Part shown: positions 25,887-34,500 of the stretch, one piece after another
Numbering within the stretch: the first letter of the stretch is position 1
Layout: each line of letters opens with the position of its first letter
NCBI RefSeq assembly: GCF_003148565.1
Contig: NZ_QGGL01000012.1
Span: 62,001-126,000, forward strand
Direction: 5' to 3'
DNA length: 64,000 nt
DNA from: Tumebacillus permanentifrigoris
Lineage (GTDB): Bacteria > Bacillota > Bacilli > Tumebacillales > Tumebacillaceae
Program-made: the position numbers and the translations under genes
The notes under the pieces: generated by a model
Seen by the model: the letters and a program-made list of their open reading frames with translations, nothing else
Told to the model about the DNA's origin: nothing
Databases searched by the model: none

Positions 25887-25907
25887 TGCAAAAGAGGCTC
25901 GCGTGGC

Positions 25908-26324
25908 TTAGACCATGCCCGCTTTTTTTGCCCATTCTTTCAACTGATCTTCCATGGTGTTGAACGGTTCGTTAGAACCTTCGGTCTTGTAAGAGGTCGG
26001 GCCGGAAGATTGTTTCTTGCCGCCGCCACCGCTTTTCGGACCTTTGGAATTGGTGTTGCCCCCACGACGCGGACGATCAGAACCTTCCGGCTTCGGTTGG
26101 GTTTCCTTGACGGACAGAGAGATCTTGCCGCCTTCCACGTTCAAAACCTTGACTTGCACAACATCTCCGACTTTCATAACGTCGTTGATATCATTGACAA
26201 AGGTATGGGAAACTTGGGAGATGTGGACGAGGCCGGTTTGACCTTCCGCAATTTCCACAAACGCGCCAAAAGATTTAATACCTGTGACTTTACCTTCAAC
26301 GACAGAACCGACTTGAATAGACAA
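25908..26324 (-). CDS. S1 RNA-binding domain protein, YugI/GSP13-like
   Basis: 138 residues. An S1 fold spans residues 3-73 (VGSVVEGKVTGIKSFGAFVEI...TGLVHISQVSHTFVNDINDVMKVGDVVQVKVLNV...GKISLSVK), followed by a basic Gly/Lys/Ser-rich linker and a C-terminal helix MEDQLKEWAKKAG. This matches the general stress protein 13 (YugI) architecture, a ribosome-associated protein in Bacillus. The TTG at 26324 is the best start: it follows AAGGAG and begins exactly at the S1 domain. Confidence 0.85.
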   Translation of the reverse strand: MSIQVGSVVEGKVTGIKSFGAFVEIAEGQTGLVHISQVSHTFVNDINDVMKVGDVVQVKVLNVEGGKISLSVKETQPKPEGSDRPRRGGNTNSKGPKSGGGGKKQSSGPTSYKTEGSNEPFNTMEDQLKEWAKKAGMV

Positions 26325-26405
26325 ATTGCAACGCTCCTTTTTTGACAAACAAAAGATGTTTCCTATTATACAATTTCTTTCGCACAAACACCACAAAAAA
26401 ATGAT

Positions 26406-26435
26406 TTGATCTCTACAGGGGTTTTTTGCTACAAT
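26406..26435 (+). promoter_or_regulatory. Promoter and hairpin leader of the cold-shock gene
   Basis: TTGATC (26406-26411) and TACAAT (26430-26435), 18-base spacer. The 45-base leader contains a small hairpin (AACCCG/CGGGTT) ending just before the AGGAGG site, which could affect translation with temperature. Confidence 0.55.
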
Positions 26436-26484
26436 TTAGAGTATCAACCCGTCCAAGGGCGGGTTTCTTAGGAGGTTGTTTTAG

Positions 26485-26682
26485 ATGCAAGGTACTGTTA
26501 AATGGTTTAACGCAGAAAAAGGTTATGGCTTCATCGAACAAGAAGGCGGCGAAGACGTGTTCGTTCACTTCTCCGCGATCCAAACCGAAGGTTTCAAAAC
26601 CCTCGATGAAGGCGCTCGCGTTGAATTCGAGATCGTCGAAGGCGCACGCGGCAAGCAAGCTGCAAACGTCCACAAACTCTAA
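26485..26682 (+). CDS. Cold-shock protein (CspA/CspB family)
   Basis: A 65-residue single cold-shock domain that binds single-stranded RNA and DNA. RNP1 is KGYGFIE (12-18) and RNP2 is VFVHF (25-29), with the usual aromatic residues. Acts as an RNA chaperone and antiterminator. Own promoter and terminator; AGGAGG ribosome site. Confidence 0.96.
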   Translation: MQGTVKWFNAEKGYGFIEQEGGEDVFVHFSAIQTEGFKTLDEGARVEFEIVEGARGKQAANVHKL

Positions 26683-26756
26683 TTTCTGCGCACGATTCGA
26701 GAACGTTTCGTTTACATAGGTAAAAGCAACGTTCCAACTGCGTAAGAAGTACGAAA

Positions 26757-26796
26757 AAAGTCTCCGGCGACTCAACATCGCCGGAGACTTTTTTAT
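26757..26796 (+). terminator. Terminator after the cold-shock gene
   Basis: Perfect AGTCTCCGGCGA/TCGCCGGAGACT stem with flanking A and T runs; probably bidirectional. Confidence 0.88.
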
Positions 26797-26820
26797 TGAA
26801 ACTTCTGTTGAAGGTTGTAT

Positions 26821-27555
26821 CTATTGTTGCTTCGCCCACCAGACATACGCATCACGCAACGTCGGCGACACATGGCTAACTTCGCCAGCCGGGACCTGTG
26901 CGGCGATCTCACGCACGCAGACATGCGTTTCGTCCTGCTTGAGTTGCAGCACGAGACGATCTCCTTCGGCAGGCAGTGCCTCCGCGAGATATTCGAAGAC
27001 TTTGCCCTCTACCCACTCATAGGCGGTGTCGGTCGTCACCATCACGCTAGGTTTCTCCGGGTGTAGCAGGCAGACTTTGTCGAGCAATCCTTCGATCGCG
27101 TTGTCGGGAGCATCGGCAACCACGACGACGCGGTCAGCCGCGACCTCCAGCAAGCTATGGCCGAGCACCAGACGCTCCGAATCGCTCAACCCATCGAGCA
27201 CTTCGTCGAGCACCAGCAATTTCGGATCGTGCAGGAGCGCGCGCGCGATCAACGTCTGTACTTTCGCCAACTTCGGCAGTCTGTGGATGTGGGACTGGGC
27301 GTAGGCGGACAAACGCATCTGGCGCATCGCCCCCAACGCGAGGTCCGGCGTAACACCTGTCTCCAAGAGAGTATCCAGTACTGTATATGTCTCAAATGCC
27401 TCCAACTCCTGTGTGACGTAGCACACTTCGCCCGACGCATGTGCTGCGTCCGACTCGATGAGTTGCTTCAACAACCTCGTCTTCCCCGCGCCACGCGGAC
27501 CCAACACTGCGTTGAAACCCGTCTCGAATTGCAGACCATTGACTTCGATCATCAT
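26821..27555 (-). CDS. Lone, divergent ABC-type ATPase
   Basis: 244 residues. Walker A GPRGAGKT is at 19-26 and Walker B LLVLDE at 113-118. The ABC signature LSGGQ is replaced by LPKLAKVQ (93-100), and the switch His after Walker B is replaced (VVVADAP). A ~70-residue C-terminal extension (from MVTTDTAYEW) is appended. No permease or partner gene is adjacent. It could be an ATPase fallen out of a transporter, a regulatory ABC protein, or a subunit needing a heterodimer partner with an intact signature. Start at 27555 follows GGGGGTG. Confidence 0.7.
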   Translation of the reverse strand: MMIEVNGLQFETGFNAVLGPRGAGKTRLLKQLIESDAAHASGEVCYVTQELEAFETYTVLDTLLETGVTPDLALGAMRQMRLSAYAQSHIHRLPKLAKVQTLIARALLHDPKLLVLDEVLDGLSDSERLVLGHSLLEVAADRVVVVADAPDNAIEGLLDKVCLLHPEKPSVMVTTDTAYEWVEGKVFEYLAEALPAEGDRLVLQLKQDETHVCVREIAAQVPAGEVSHVSPTLRDAYVWWAKQQ

Positions 27556-27782
27556 TGCAATAACACCCCCGTTTACTTGCTCGAACCTTCCATTATGTAG
27601 CTACCTCTCTGTTACATTGACTATTTAGACGTAGTTGGACTGGATTCGGTTTCACTTTTTCGCAAATTATTTTCGAAACGTGCTGTTCTATTACTCTCCC
27701 TATATTATAAACTATATTCACATTACACTACAATCAACATTTGTATACATTTCTGACTTCGATGGACAGTTTCCCGAGCACT
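27556..27782. other. Divergent AT-rich intergenic region
   Basis: No gene seen. It is markedly AT-rich between about 27600 and 27760, consistent with promoters firing both ways, but no single -35/-10 pair stands out. Confidence 0.35.
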
Positions 27783-27808
27783 CTCTCGAACACTCTATCG
27801 AGAGGAGG
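27783..27808 (+). promoter_or_regulatory. Hairpin overlapping the ribosome-binding site of the 68-residue gene
   Basis: CTCTCGA (27783-27789) pairs perfectly with TCGAGAG (27798-27804), whose last bases are the start of the AGAGGAGG ribosome site (27801-27808). The stem would partly hide the site and could regulate translation. Confidence 0.5.
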
Positions 27809-27816
27809 TCTCTGCG

Positions 27817-28023
27817 ATGACCCAATTGAGCAGTGCGTATCTCAGCAAACGCAATGTAGACCAACTGAAACATGAAGAGCTCGAGGATCTCGATTTCCAT
27901 CTGCAATCCCGCCGCCAAAGCCTTTTGCAGAAAATGGACCAGATCAACCGCGACCTGCGCGACCTTGAAAACGACCAACAAAAAGTGGTAGCCGAACTCA
28001 GCAAACGCCGCCAGCACACATAA
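27817..28023 (+). CDS. Small coiled-coil protein
   Basis: 68 residues, almost entirely a predicted coiled coil with heptad-like Leu/Met/Ile spacing (LDFHLQSRRQSLLQKMDQINRDLRDLENDQQKVVAELSKR). No membrane segment. Strong GAGGAGG site, partly masked by an upstream hairpin. Unknown function; size and style resemble small sporulation or regulatory adaptors, but no family is assigned. Confidence 0.7.
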   Translation: MTQLSSAYLSKRNVDQLKHEELEDLDFHLQSRRQSLLQKMDQINRDLRDLENDQQKVVAELSKRRQHT

Positions 28024-28036
28024 TTCCCTACTCAGG

Positions 28037-28062
28037 CGCGACCTATGTCGCGTCTTTCTCTT
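28037..28062 (+). terminator. Weak terminator after the coiled-coil gene
   Basis: CGCGAC-CTAT-GTCGCG hairpin followed by TCTTTCTCTT. Confidence 0.5.
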
Positions 28063-28089
28063 GACTACGCTTAAAACATTGTAAATAAT
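28061..28089 (+). promoter_or_regulatory. Candidate promoter for the membrane histidine kinase
   Basis: TTGACT (28061-28066) and AATAAT (28084-28089), 17-base spacer, in AT-rich DNA upstream of the kinase start. Confidence 0.4.
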
Positions 28090-28161
28090 AATACATATAA
28101 AAATAAGAATGAGACCAAAAAAATGTGGTTCCGATACCGACAGATTTTGGGAGGGGATATC

Positions 28162-29904
28162 TTGTATTCTACCAGTGGCTGGTTGCGGGTCTGCTGGTTA
28201 TTGCTGCTCGTGACCGGTACGATTTCCCTGGTGCTGGACACCAAGGAGTTTCTCCACCTCATGCGTGGGGAGTCTGCCTTCCAGTGGGAAACGCTCACAG
28301 ATTGGGGATTCACCGCACTTTTTGTGCTGAGCACGCTCTCGCTATCCTCGATCATGTTGCGACGCAAGACGCAATCGTTAGACCCGGATGCGCTGGTGCA
28401 ATTGATCACACCGCTGATGAACGAGGGTGCCAACGGCGAACCGAGTCGCCTCCCTTCCTCCGTGTATCACTTGTTGCAGTCGCTTGATGTCCAACGCAAC
28501 ACGATGCGCAGGTGTTTTCAACACGCTCCGTTCGGCGTGTTGTTTCTCGGGCGCAATCATTCAATCGTCTACGCGAATCCAGTCGTCGTGCAGATGGCCG
28601 GTCGGGAAGCGCAGGAGTTGTACAGCAAGCAAAGCGATGCGTTTCGCTCGCTTTTTCTCCAAGACGAAGGGCAAGACGATTGGCTGCACATGATCTCTCA
28701 GGGCCAAGGGGCGCTGGAGCGTTGCTTCGGCTACTTGCGTCAAGCGGACGGAGCGCGGTTGCCCGTGCTCGTGACCGGGTTTCCGCTGACGGGCACACCT
28801 CAAGTAGACCCTGCTGGCTTCATCCTGTTTATTGAAGACATCTCGCCATCCCACCAACTGCGCACTTTGCAACACCAACATTCGTTCGTGCTGAACTCGC
28901 TGCATCACGGGGTCGTCGTCACCGATCTCGACTTTGAGATCACGTACGCCAACGACGCGCTCAACGAGATGTTTGGGCTGGAGCCCGCCCAGTGGGTCGG
29001 GCAATCGATCCGACAGATCGTCCCCGCCGATGATGGACTCTCCTACCGCCTCGCCCAGATGGCGCTGGAGAACGGGGAGACGCAATTCGCGCAGTATGAC
29101 GTTTCGCTTCCCAACGGCGGTGGCAGACGGCACGTGCAAGTCACCGCAACCCCGCTGCGAGATGTCACCTCGACACTGATGGGCATGCTCTTGCTGTACG
29201 AAGACCGCTCGCCCGAAGTCGAGTTGCAAGAGACCATGCGGCGCAACGATCAACTGGAGACCGTCTCCCAGATGGCGGCCTCGATCGCGCATGAAGTGCG
29301 CAACCCGATGACCAGCGTGCAGGGTTTCCTGCAACTGATGGCCCGCGAGATCGACCCCGCGCACACGCATTCGATGTACTTGAACGTCATGGAGGAAGAT
29401 CTGAAGCGCATCAACGACATCATCACCGAATACTTGAACTTTTCCCGGATGGGCAACGACGCGATGGAGGAAGTGCGGATTGCAACGCTTCTACATAATA
29501 CCTACACCTTGTTGCAGAGCGAGGCCAATCTCAAAGGCATCGAGATCGAACTGCGCTTGCCCGGTTTCGATCCCTTGTTGACCGCCAACGCGAACCGCTT
29601 GAAGCAAGTCTTGATCAATCTCGCCCGCAACGCGATGGAAGCGATGTGCGAGGGTGGTGGCTTGTTGACGCTGATCTTGGAAGAGACGGCGGAGGGTGTC
29701 TGCCTACACGTGCAAGACACAGGCCCAGGGATCACACCCGACCATCTCGCCCGCATCTTCAACCCGTTTTACACAACCAAAAACACCGGCACAGGTCTCG
29801 GTCTGTCCATCAGCAAAAAAATCATCGAGGAGCACAACGGCACCCTGCAAGTCGCAACTGAACCGGGCAAGGGCACGACCTTTTACATCCACTTGCCTCG
29901 TTAA
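28162..29904 (+). CDS. Membrane PAS-domain sensor histidine kinase (sporulation-kinase-like, orphan)
   Basis: 580 residues from a TTG preceded by GGGAGGGG; an ATG 39 bases upstream has no ribosome site. Two transmembrane helices lie near residues 6-23 and 47-64. Two PAS domains follow (about 115-230 and 240-355). The HisKA phospho-acceptor is His377 in SIAHEVRNP, and the HATPase_c domain shows the N box (INLARNAMEAM), G1 (DTGPGI) and G2 (GTGLGLSISKKIIEEH). No response regulator is adjacent, which is typical of KinA-E-like kinases feeding the Spo0 phosphorelay. Confidence 0.88.
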   Translation: MYSTSGWLRVCWLLLLVTGTISLVLDTKEFLHLMRGESAFQWETLTDWGFTALFVLSTLSLSSIMLRRKTQSLDPDALVQLITPLMNEGANGEPSRLPSSVYHLLQSLDVQRNTMRRCFQHAPFGVLFLGRNHSIVYANPVVVQMAGREAQELYSKQSDAFRSLFLQDEGQDDWLHMISQGQGALERCFGYLRQADGARLPVLVTGFPLTGTPQVDPAGFILFIEDISPSHQLRTLQHQHSFVLNSLHHGVVVTDLDFEITYANDALNEMFGLEPAQWVGQSIRQIVPADDGLSYRLAQMALENGETQFAQYDVSLPNGGGRRHVQVTATPLRDVTSTLMGMLLLYEDRSPEVELQETMRRNDQLETVSQMAASIAHEVRNPMTSVQGFLQLMAREIDPAHTHSMYLNVMEEDLKRINDIITEYLNFSRMGNDAMEEVRIATLLHNTYTLLQSEANLKGIEIELRLPGFDPLLTANANRLKQVLINLARNAMEAMCEGGGLLTLILEETAEGVCLHVQDTGPGITPDHLARIFNPFYTTKNTGTGLGLSISKKIIEEHNGTLQVATEPGKGTTFYIHLPR

Positions 29905-29920
29905 GGTCAGAGAAGGTCAG

Positions 29921-29960
29921 AAAAAGGAACCGATCCGCAAGCGCGGACGGTTCCTTTTTT
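29921..29960. terminator. Bidirectional terminator between the kinase and the TPR gene
   Basis: GGAACCG..CCGC/GCGG..CGGTTCC hairpin with A and T runs on either side. Confidence 0.88.
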
Positions 29961-31467
29961 ACGGCAAGCTGGCTTTGATTGAATTGATGTGGATCTTCAG
30001 CCAGATGTTGTCAGGATCGCTGGCTTCGACGCGCAACAAACACTCCAGCGCTTGCCGAGCCCGCCCGTCGAGGCGGTACAGTTCGGAGAGCACCACCCAG
30101 GAACTCTGGTGCTCAGGAAGCATTTCCACGAGGCTTTCCAACAAGCCGACCAACCAACTGAGGCCTTTGGCTTGCACCTCTGGTGGCGGCGAATCATCGC
30201 CCGTCCACTTGTGCACGCCGTCGACGAGCCGTGTGGCGAGGTCGATGCGCTCCTCTGGCTGCTCGTCGAGGGCGCGAATTCCTTCGAACAGCACCTGCAC
30301 CCATTCCAGATATCTGGCTTGCTCCTCCAACAGCTCGGCATAGTTCACGTAGACGTTCCAATGCGGATCAAGCGCTCGCATGCCGTTGACAAACGCTTCC
30401 TCCGCCTCACCATGCCGTCCTACCCGTTGCAAAGTGATGCCGAGGTTCGCGTGAAACGCTCCTGAGATCGGTGACAGTTCGACCAAGCGACGGAAGCAAG
30501 CGGCCGACTCCTCATGGCGTTCACACTCCCCGAGCACGACACCGAGTTCGTTCAGCAGCGGAATGTTGTCCGCTTCCAGCGTCAACCCGACGCGCAGCAA
30601 CGCCTCCGCTTCAGCGAAGCGCTGCGACTGACGATAGGCAGCACTCAGGCGATGGTGCGAGTTGAAGGCCTGCGGGGCGAGCGTGAAGGCCTGCTCCATC
30701 ACGCGGATCACATCTGCTGGCCGCCCATCGGCGTGGTAGAGATAGCCGAGCGCTTCCCACGCCTTGTGCATCTGCGGACGCTCCTGCACCAGCCGCTCCA
30801 ACACATGGATGCCAACAGCCGCTACAGGTGGCGCTTGCAACCCGTAGTCGAGCGCGGTGCCAATCAACTGCTCCGCCCCTTCCTCCCATGTCGGATCTCG
30901 GACGATCGCGGCAAAAAAACCTTCGAACACTTCCTCCGGTGTGACCGCTTCCCCAATCTCAGCGGCGAGCTGTCGGTCTAGCGCCGCGAGAAATGGTGCC
31001 GTCGCTTCCCAGCGTGGCGAGAGATCGTCACAGGTCAGATGCACCCCTTGCGCCGTCGGCAGGACCTCCTCCAACACGTTGGACAGCAGTTGTGTGAACA
31101 GCTCCCGACAGTGTTGCAGCGATCCGATGATCGTGCGTGCCGTTTCCTGACCGCTGACCACCTCCACAAATTGCAACCCGATCTCCGCGTCCGTCTCCAT
31201 GACGACCAGATGCCCGCCGATCACATAGTCCGCTTCATACTGCGCCCCGATCTCGCACAATTCCTCTGCCGTTTGCGTCTGCCCAGAGACGATCAACTGC
31301 GGGCCGTCCTCCCCTTCCAAACAGAAGGGGGCAAAAACGGCTTCCACCGCCTCCAGCGCTTCCAGCCGCAAACTCAAGTAGCGCGGAATCTGCCGCGCAT
31401 AGGCGCCCATCGGTGGCTCCCCCTCCTGCGGAAGACTCCACGGTACCAACAGCACTCGTTTCCTCAT
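29959..31467 (-). CDS. TPR-repeat protein (unknown)
   Basis: 502 residues. The N-terminal ~150 residues form an alpha/beta domain (KRVLLVPWSLPQEGEPPMGAYARQIPRYLSLRLE..., GAQYEADYVIGGHLVV) reminiscent of TolB-N/CsgG-like folds that sense or assemble. From about residue 205 at least six TPR-type helical pairs follow (HKAWEALGYLYHADGRPADVIRVMEQA, ANLGITLQRVGRHGEAEEAFVNG). Soluble; no signal peptide. Start at 31467 has an AAGGAGGGA site. Functions as a protein-interaction scaffold; partner unknown. Confidence 0.75.
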   Translation of the reverse strand: MRKRVLLVPWSLPQEGEPPMGAYARQIPRYLSLRLEALEAVEAVFAPFCLEGEDGPQLIVSGQTQTAEELCEIGAQYEADYVIGGHLVVMETDAEIGLQFVEVVSGQETARTIIGSLQHCRELFTQLLSNVLEEVLPTAQGVHLTCDDLSPRWEATAPFLAALDRQLAAEIGEAVTPEEVFEGFFAAIVRDPTWEEGAEQLIGTALDYGLQAPPVAAVGIHVLERLVQERPQMHKAWEALGYLYHADGRPADVIRVMEQAFTLAPQAFNSHHRLSAAYRQSQRFAEAEALLRVGLTLEADNIPLLNELGVVLGECERHEESAACFRRLVELSPISGAFHANLGITLQRVGRHGEAEEAFVNGMRALDPHWNVYVNYAELLEEQARYLEWVQVLFEGIRALDEQPEERIDLATRLVDGVHKWTGDDSPPPEVQAKGLSWLVGLLESLVEMLPEHQSSWVVLSELYRLDGRARQALECLLRVEASDPDNIWLKIHINSIKASLP

Positions 31468-31588
31468 CAAGATCCCTCCTTTCCAGAAAAACCCGACCAA
31501 AAATCCCAACAAACGACAGGATTCAACCTCGCTCCCGCCGAATTACATAGAAGGTATTTAGAAAATTAATTTCACAAAGGAGGGAATC

Positions 31589-34500
31589 GTGTTGGCTCAG
31601 CACCGTCGCACATCGCGTCTCGCGATCGCCCTGCTGACCGTCTTCACCCTGCTCATCGCTTTGTTCCCCGCACTTCCGGAACGCGCCGCAGCGGCCGATT
31701 ACGTCAGCTTGTCAAAAAGCGATTTCGTGATCGGGTATCCACCAGCCGCCGTCACGCTAACTGGAGGCGATGCGTTTAAGTTCAAAACCGATGCGCGCCT
31801 CTACCTGTTCGATTCGAACAATCGTGACACGTATGCGGTGCAAGGCGTGAGGGTGGTCGATAGCACACACCTGACGTTCACCTTGAATCCAGGGCTCGCG
31901 GCTGGACGCTACACGCTGCTCGTTGTCTCGTACTCGCAGACGACCGTCAACCTCAACGTCCTGACCAGCTATGACCCGACGAACGTCACCGTCACACCCG
32001 GTGCGAATGCCGATATCCGCGTCGATTGGAGCGATCCAAGCGCTCTCGATATCAAAGACATTGTCATTCAGTATAGTCTTGCCGATCAAAATTCTTACTC
32101 GAACCCTGTTCATCTACCGCGCGGGGTAGGAACGACAACGTTCAAAAACTTAGCGAACAAAAAAGCCTACAAGTTCATGATCTATGCCACCAAGAACGAC
32201 GGTACCCGCACGACGGGAGCGGTCTTGAACAACGGGGGCTCCGGCTACCTCGCCGTCGACACCACACCGCCGAGCGACCTCACGAATTTGGTCGTCTCCG
32301 CCGTCCCGAACGGATTCCGCCTGACCTGGAGCGATCCGACCAACGCGGATACACCGCCGGTTTCGGACTTGAACTTGATCACCGTTCAATATGCCGAGCA
32401 CAACACCAGCAACTGGTCGGAAGGGTTCGTGGTCGCCAAAGGCATCCAAACGGCCACACTCGCCCCGATGAACATCGCCAAGCGCTATGACTTCCGCTTC
32501 ACGAAGCTCGACGTGAACGGCAACTGGAATTACCAGATCGATACCCACAACGGCTACGGCTACACGTGGGATACTGATGTTCCGGCTGATGTGACGTCGC
32601 TAAACGTTTCTGTCGCCTCCGATACCAGTGCCTACATCACATGGTATGACCCGCAGACGACAGACTTTCACCACGTCAATTTTTATCTGAAAAGTCCGAT
32701 GTCCACCGACTGGGTCCCAGCCGGACATGCCGACAAAGGTCTGCAAAGTTTCCAATTGAACGGTCTCGCACCGGGCATCGACTACCAGTTGAAAACCACA
32801 ACGGTCGACCAACTCGGCAATGAAACGTCGGGTGCGACCTTCGGTCCGTTCCGCACTGCTACCATCAACGACTTGACCGATCTCACCAACCTTGAGGTCA
32901 AGCAAGAGGTCAGCGGCGGTCTGCAGATGACGTGGAAGTCTGACGCGGTCAGCAGCATCGATTTCAACCGCTTCAAGATGTACTACGCTCCGATCAACTC
33001 GTCCGACCCGAAGGACTTCAAGTTGACCGACCTCTCCAACCGCGGCACCAAGACGGCCAGCCTGCGCGACATGCCGCGCGGTCTCTACAAGCTCGACATG
33101 CGCCTGCAAGACACCTTCGGACTGATGCAGTCGTTGCAATCCTTCAACAACAGCGGTGCTGGCTACTACGTCTCCGGCACTGGCAACAACCTGCCGACAG
33201 ACGTCGGCAACGTGAAAGTGCTCGCCAACGACGGCAGCAACCTCGAGATCACGTGGGATGCGGCGACGACGAACGGCACGCACGTGCAGATCTATGTCGC
33301 CGAGCGTTCCCAATATCCGTCCTGGCGACTGCTCGGCAAAGTCGACAAGCGCAACCAGCGCTATCTCGCGACTGGGCTCACCTCCACGAAGGACTATTTC
33401 TTCAAACTCGTCGTCGTGGATGCGAACCGCAGCAACCAGGAATCCACAGGTGTCGTGTACGACAACAGCGGGTACGGCTTCAACGTCATCGGCGGCGACC
33501 GCTATGCCCCGCATGAGGTCACAGGTGCTTCCGCGACCGTCAACCTGAATACGCTGGTCGTCTCCTACACCGAACCGAGCGATACCGACTTCAATTTCGT
33601 CAATCTCTATGTCAAAAAAGTCAACTCCAACGACCCGATCAACCCGGTCGCCGTCACCCGTGGCAACAGCGGTACGACGATCCGCGATCTGGTTCCAGGT
33701 GCGTCGTACACGTTGCGCATCACCACGGTTGATAACTACGGCAACGAATCGGCCGGGATCGCCTTGAACAACAACGGCAACGGTTACCTGATCGGCACTG
33801 GCACAGGACAATCGACCAGCGAAGTCCGCAACGCCATCGCAATCCCGAACTCCAACCAACTGACCGTTCGCTTCCAAGAACCGACCAATGCCGACTATGC
33901 CAGCACGACGATCTCGATCAAGAAAACCAGCGAATCTGCCTACTCGCAGGAGCGCACAGTCGGAAAAGGTCTGAACGAAGCCACCTTCACTGGCTTGGAG
34001 CCAAACTCCGCCTACTCGGTGCGTCTGATCACCACGACCACTGCTGGCAAAAAGTCGAGCGGCATCTATCTGGGGACCACTGGCATCTCGATGCAACCGA
34101 TCTCCAATGTCGTCAACCCGCGTGTCACACCGGGCGCAAATCGACTGACCGTCACATGGTCCGATCCGAGCACGACCATTCCGACCGGGATCGCGGTCGA
34201 AGTGATGCCGACCAACAAATCGACGTGGAGCGAGCCGCAGATCGTCCAACCGGGCACTGGCTTCCTCGTGCTCGGCGGCCTCTCCGGCACGCAAGCCTAC
34301 AAAGTCCGCATCACCACGCTGCGCAACGAGATCGGCAGCCCAAGCTTCATCCTCGACGCCGGCGCGAACGGCGGCGGGCCAGGCTACACCCCGCGCGACG
34401 CCTCGGTCGCAGCCTCTCCGTCGCACATGCAACGTGGCACCGCCACCGACACACAATGGATCTCGCTGATCGGGCGCAACACCCGCTTCGGCTCCTACGG

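Noticed and set aside
28123-28161. ATG start for the membrane histidine kinase
   Set aside because: No Shine-Dalgarno before it; GGGAGGGG stands right before the in-frame TTG at 28162.
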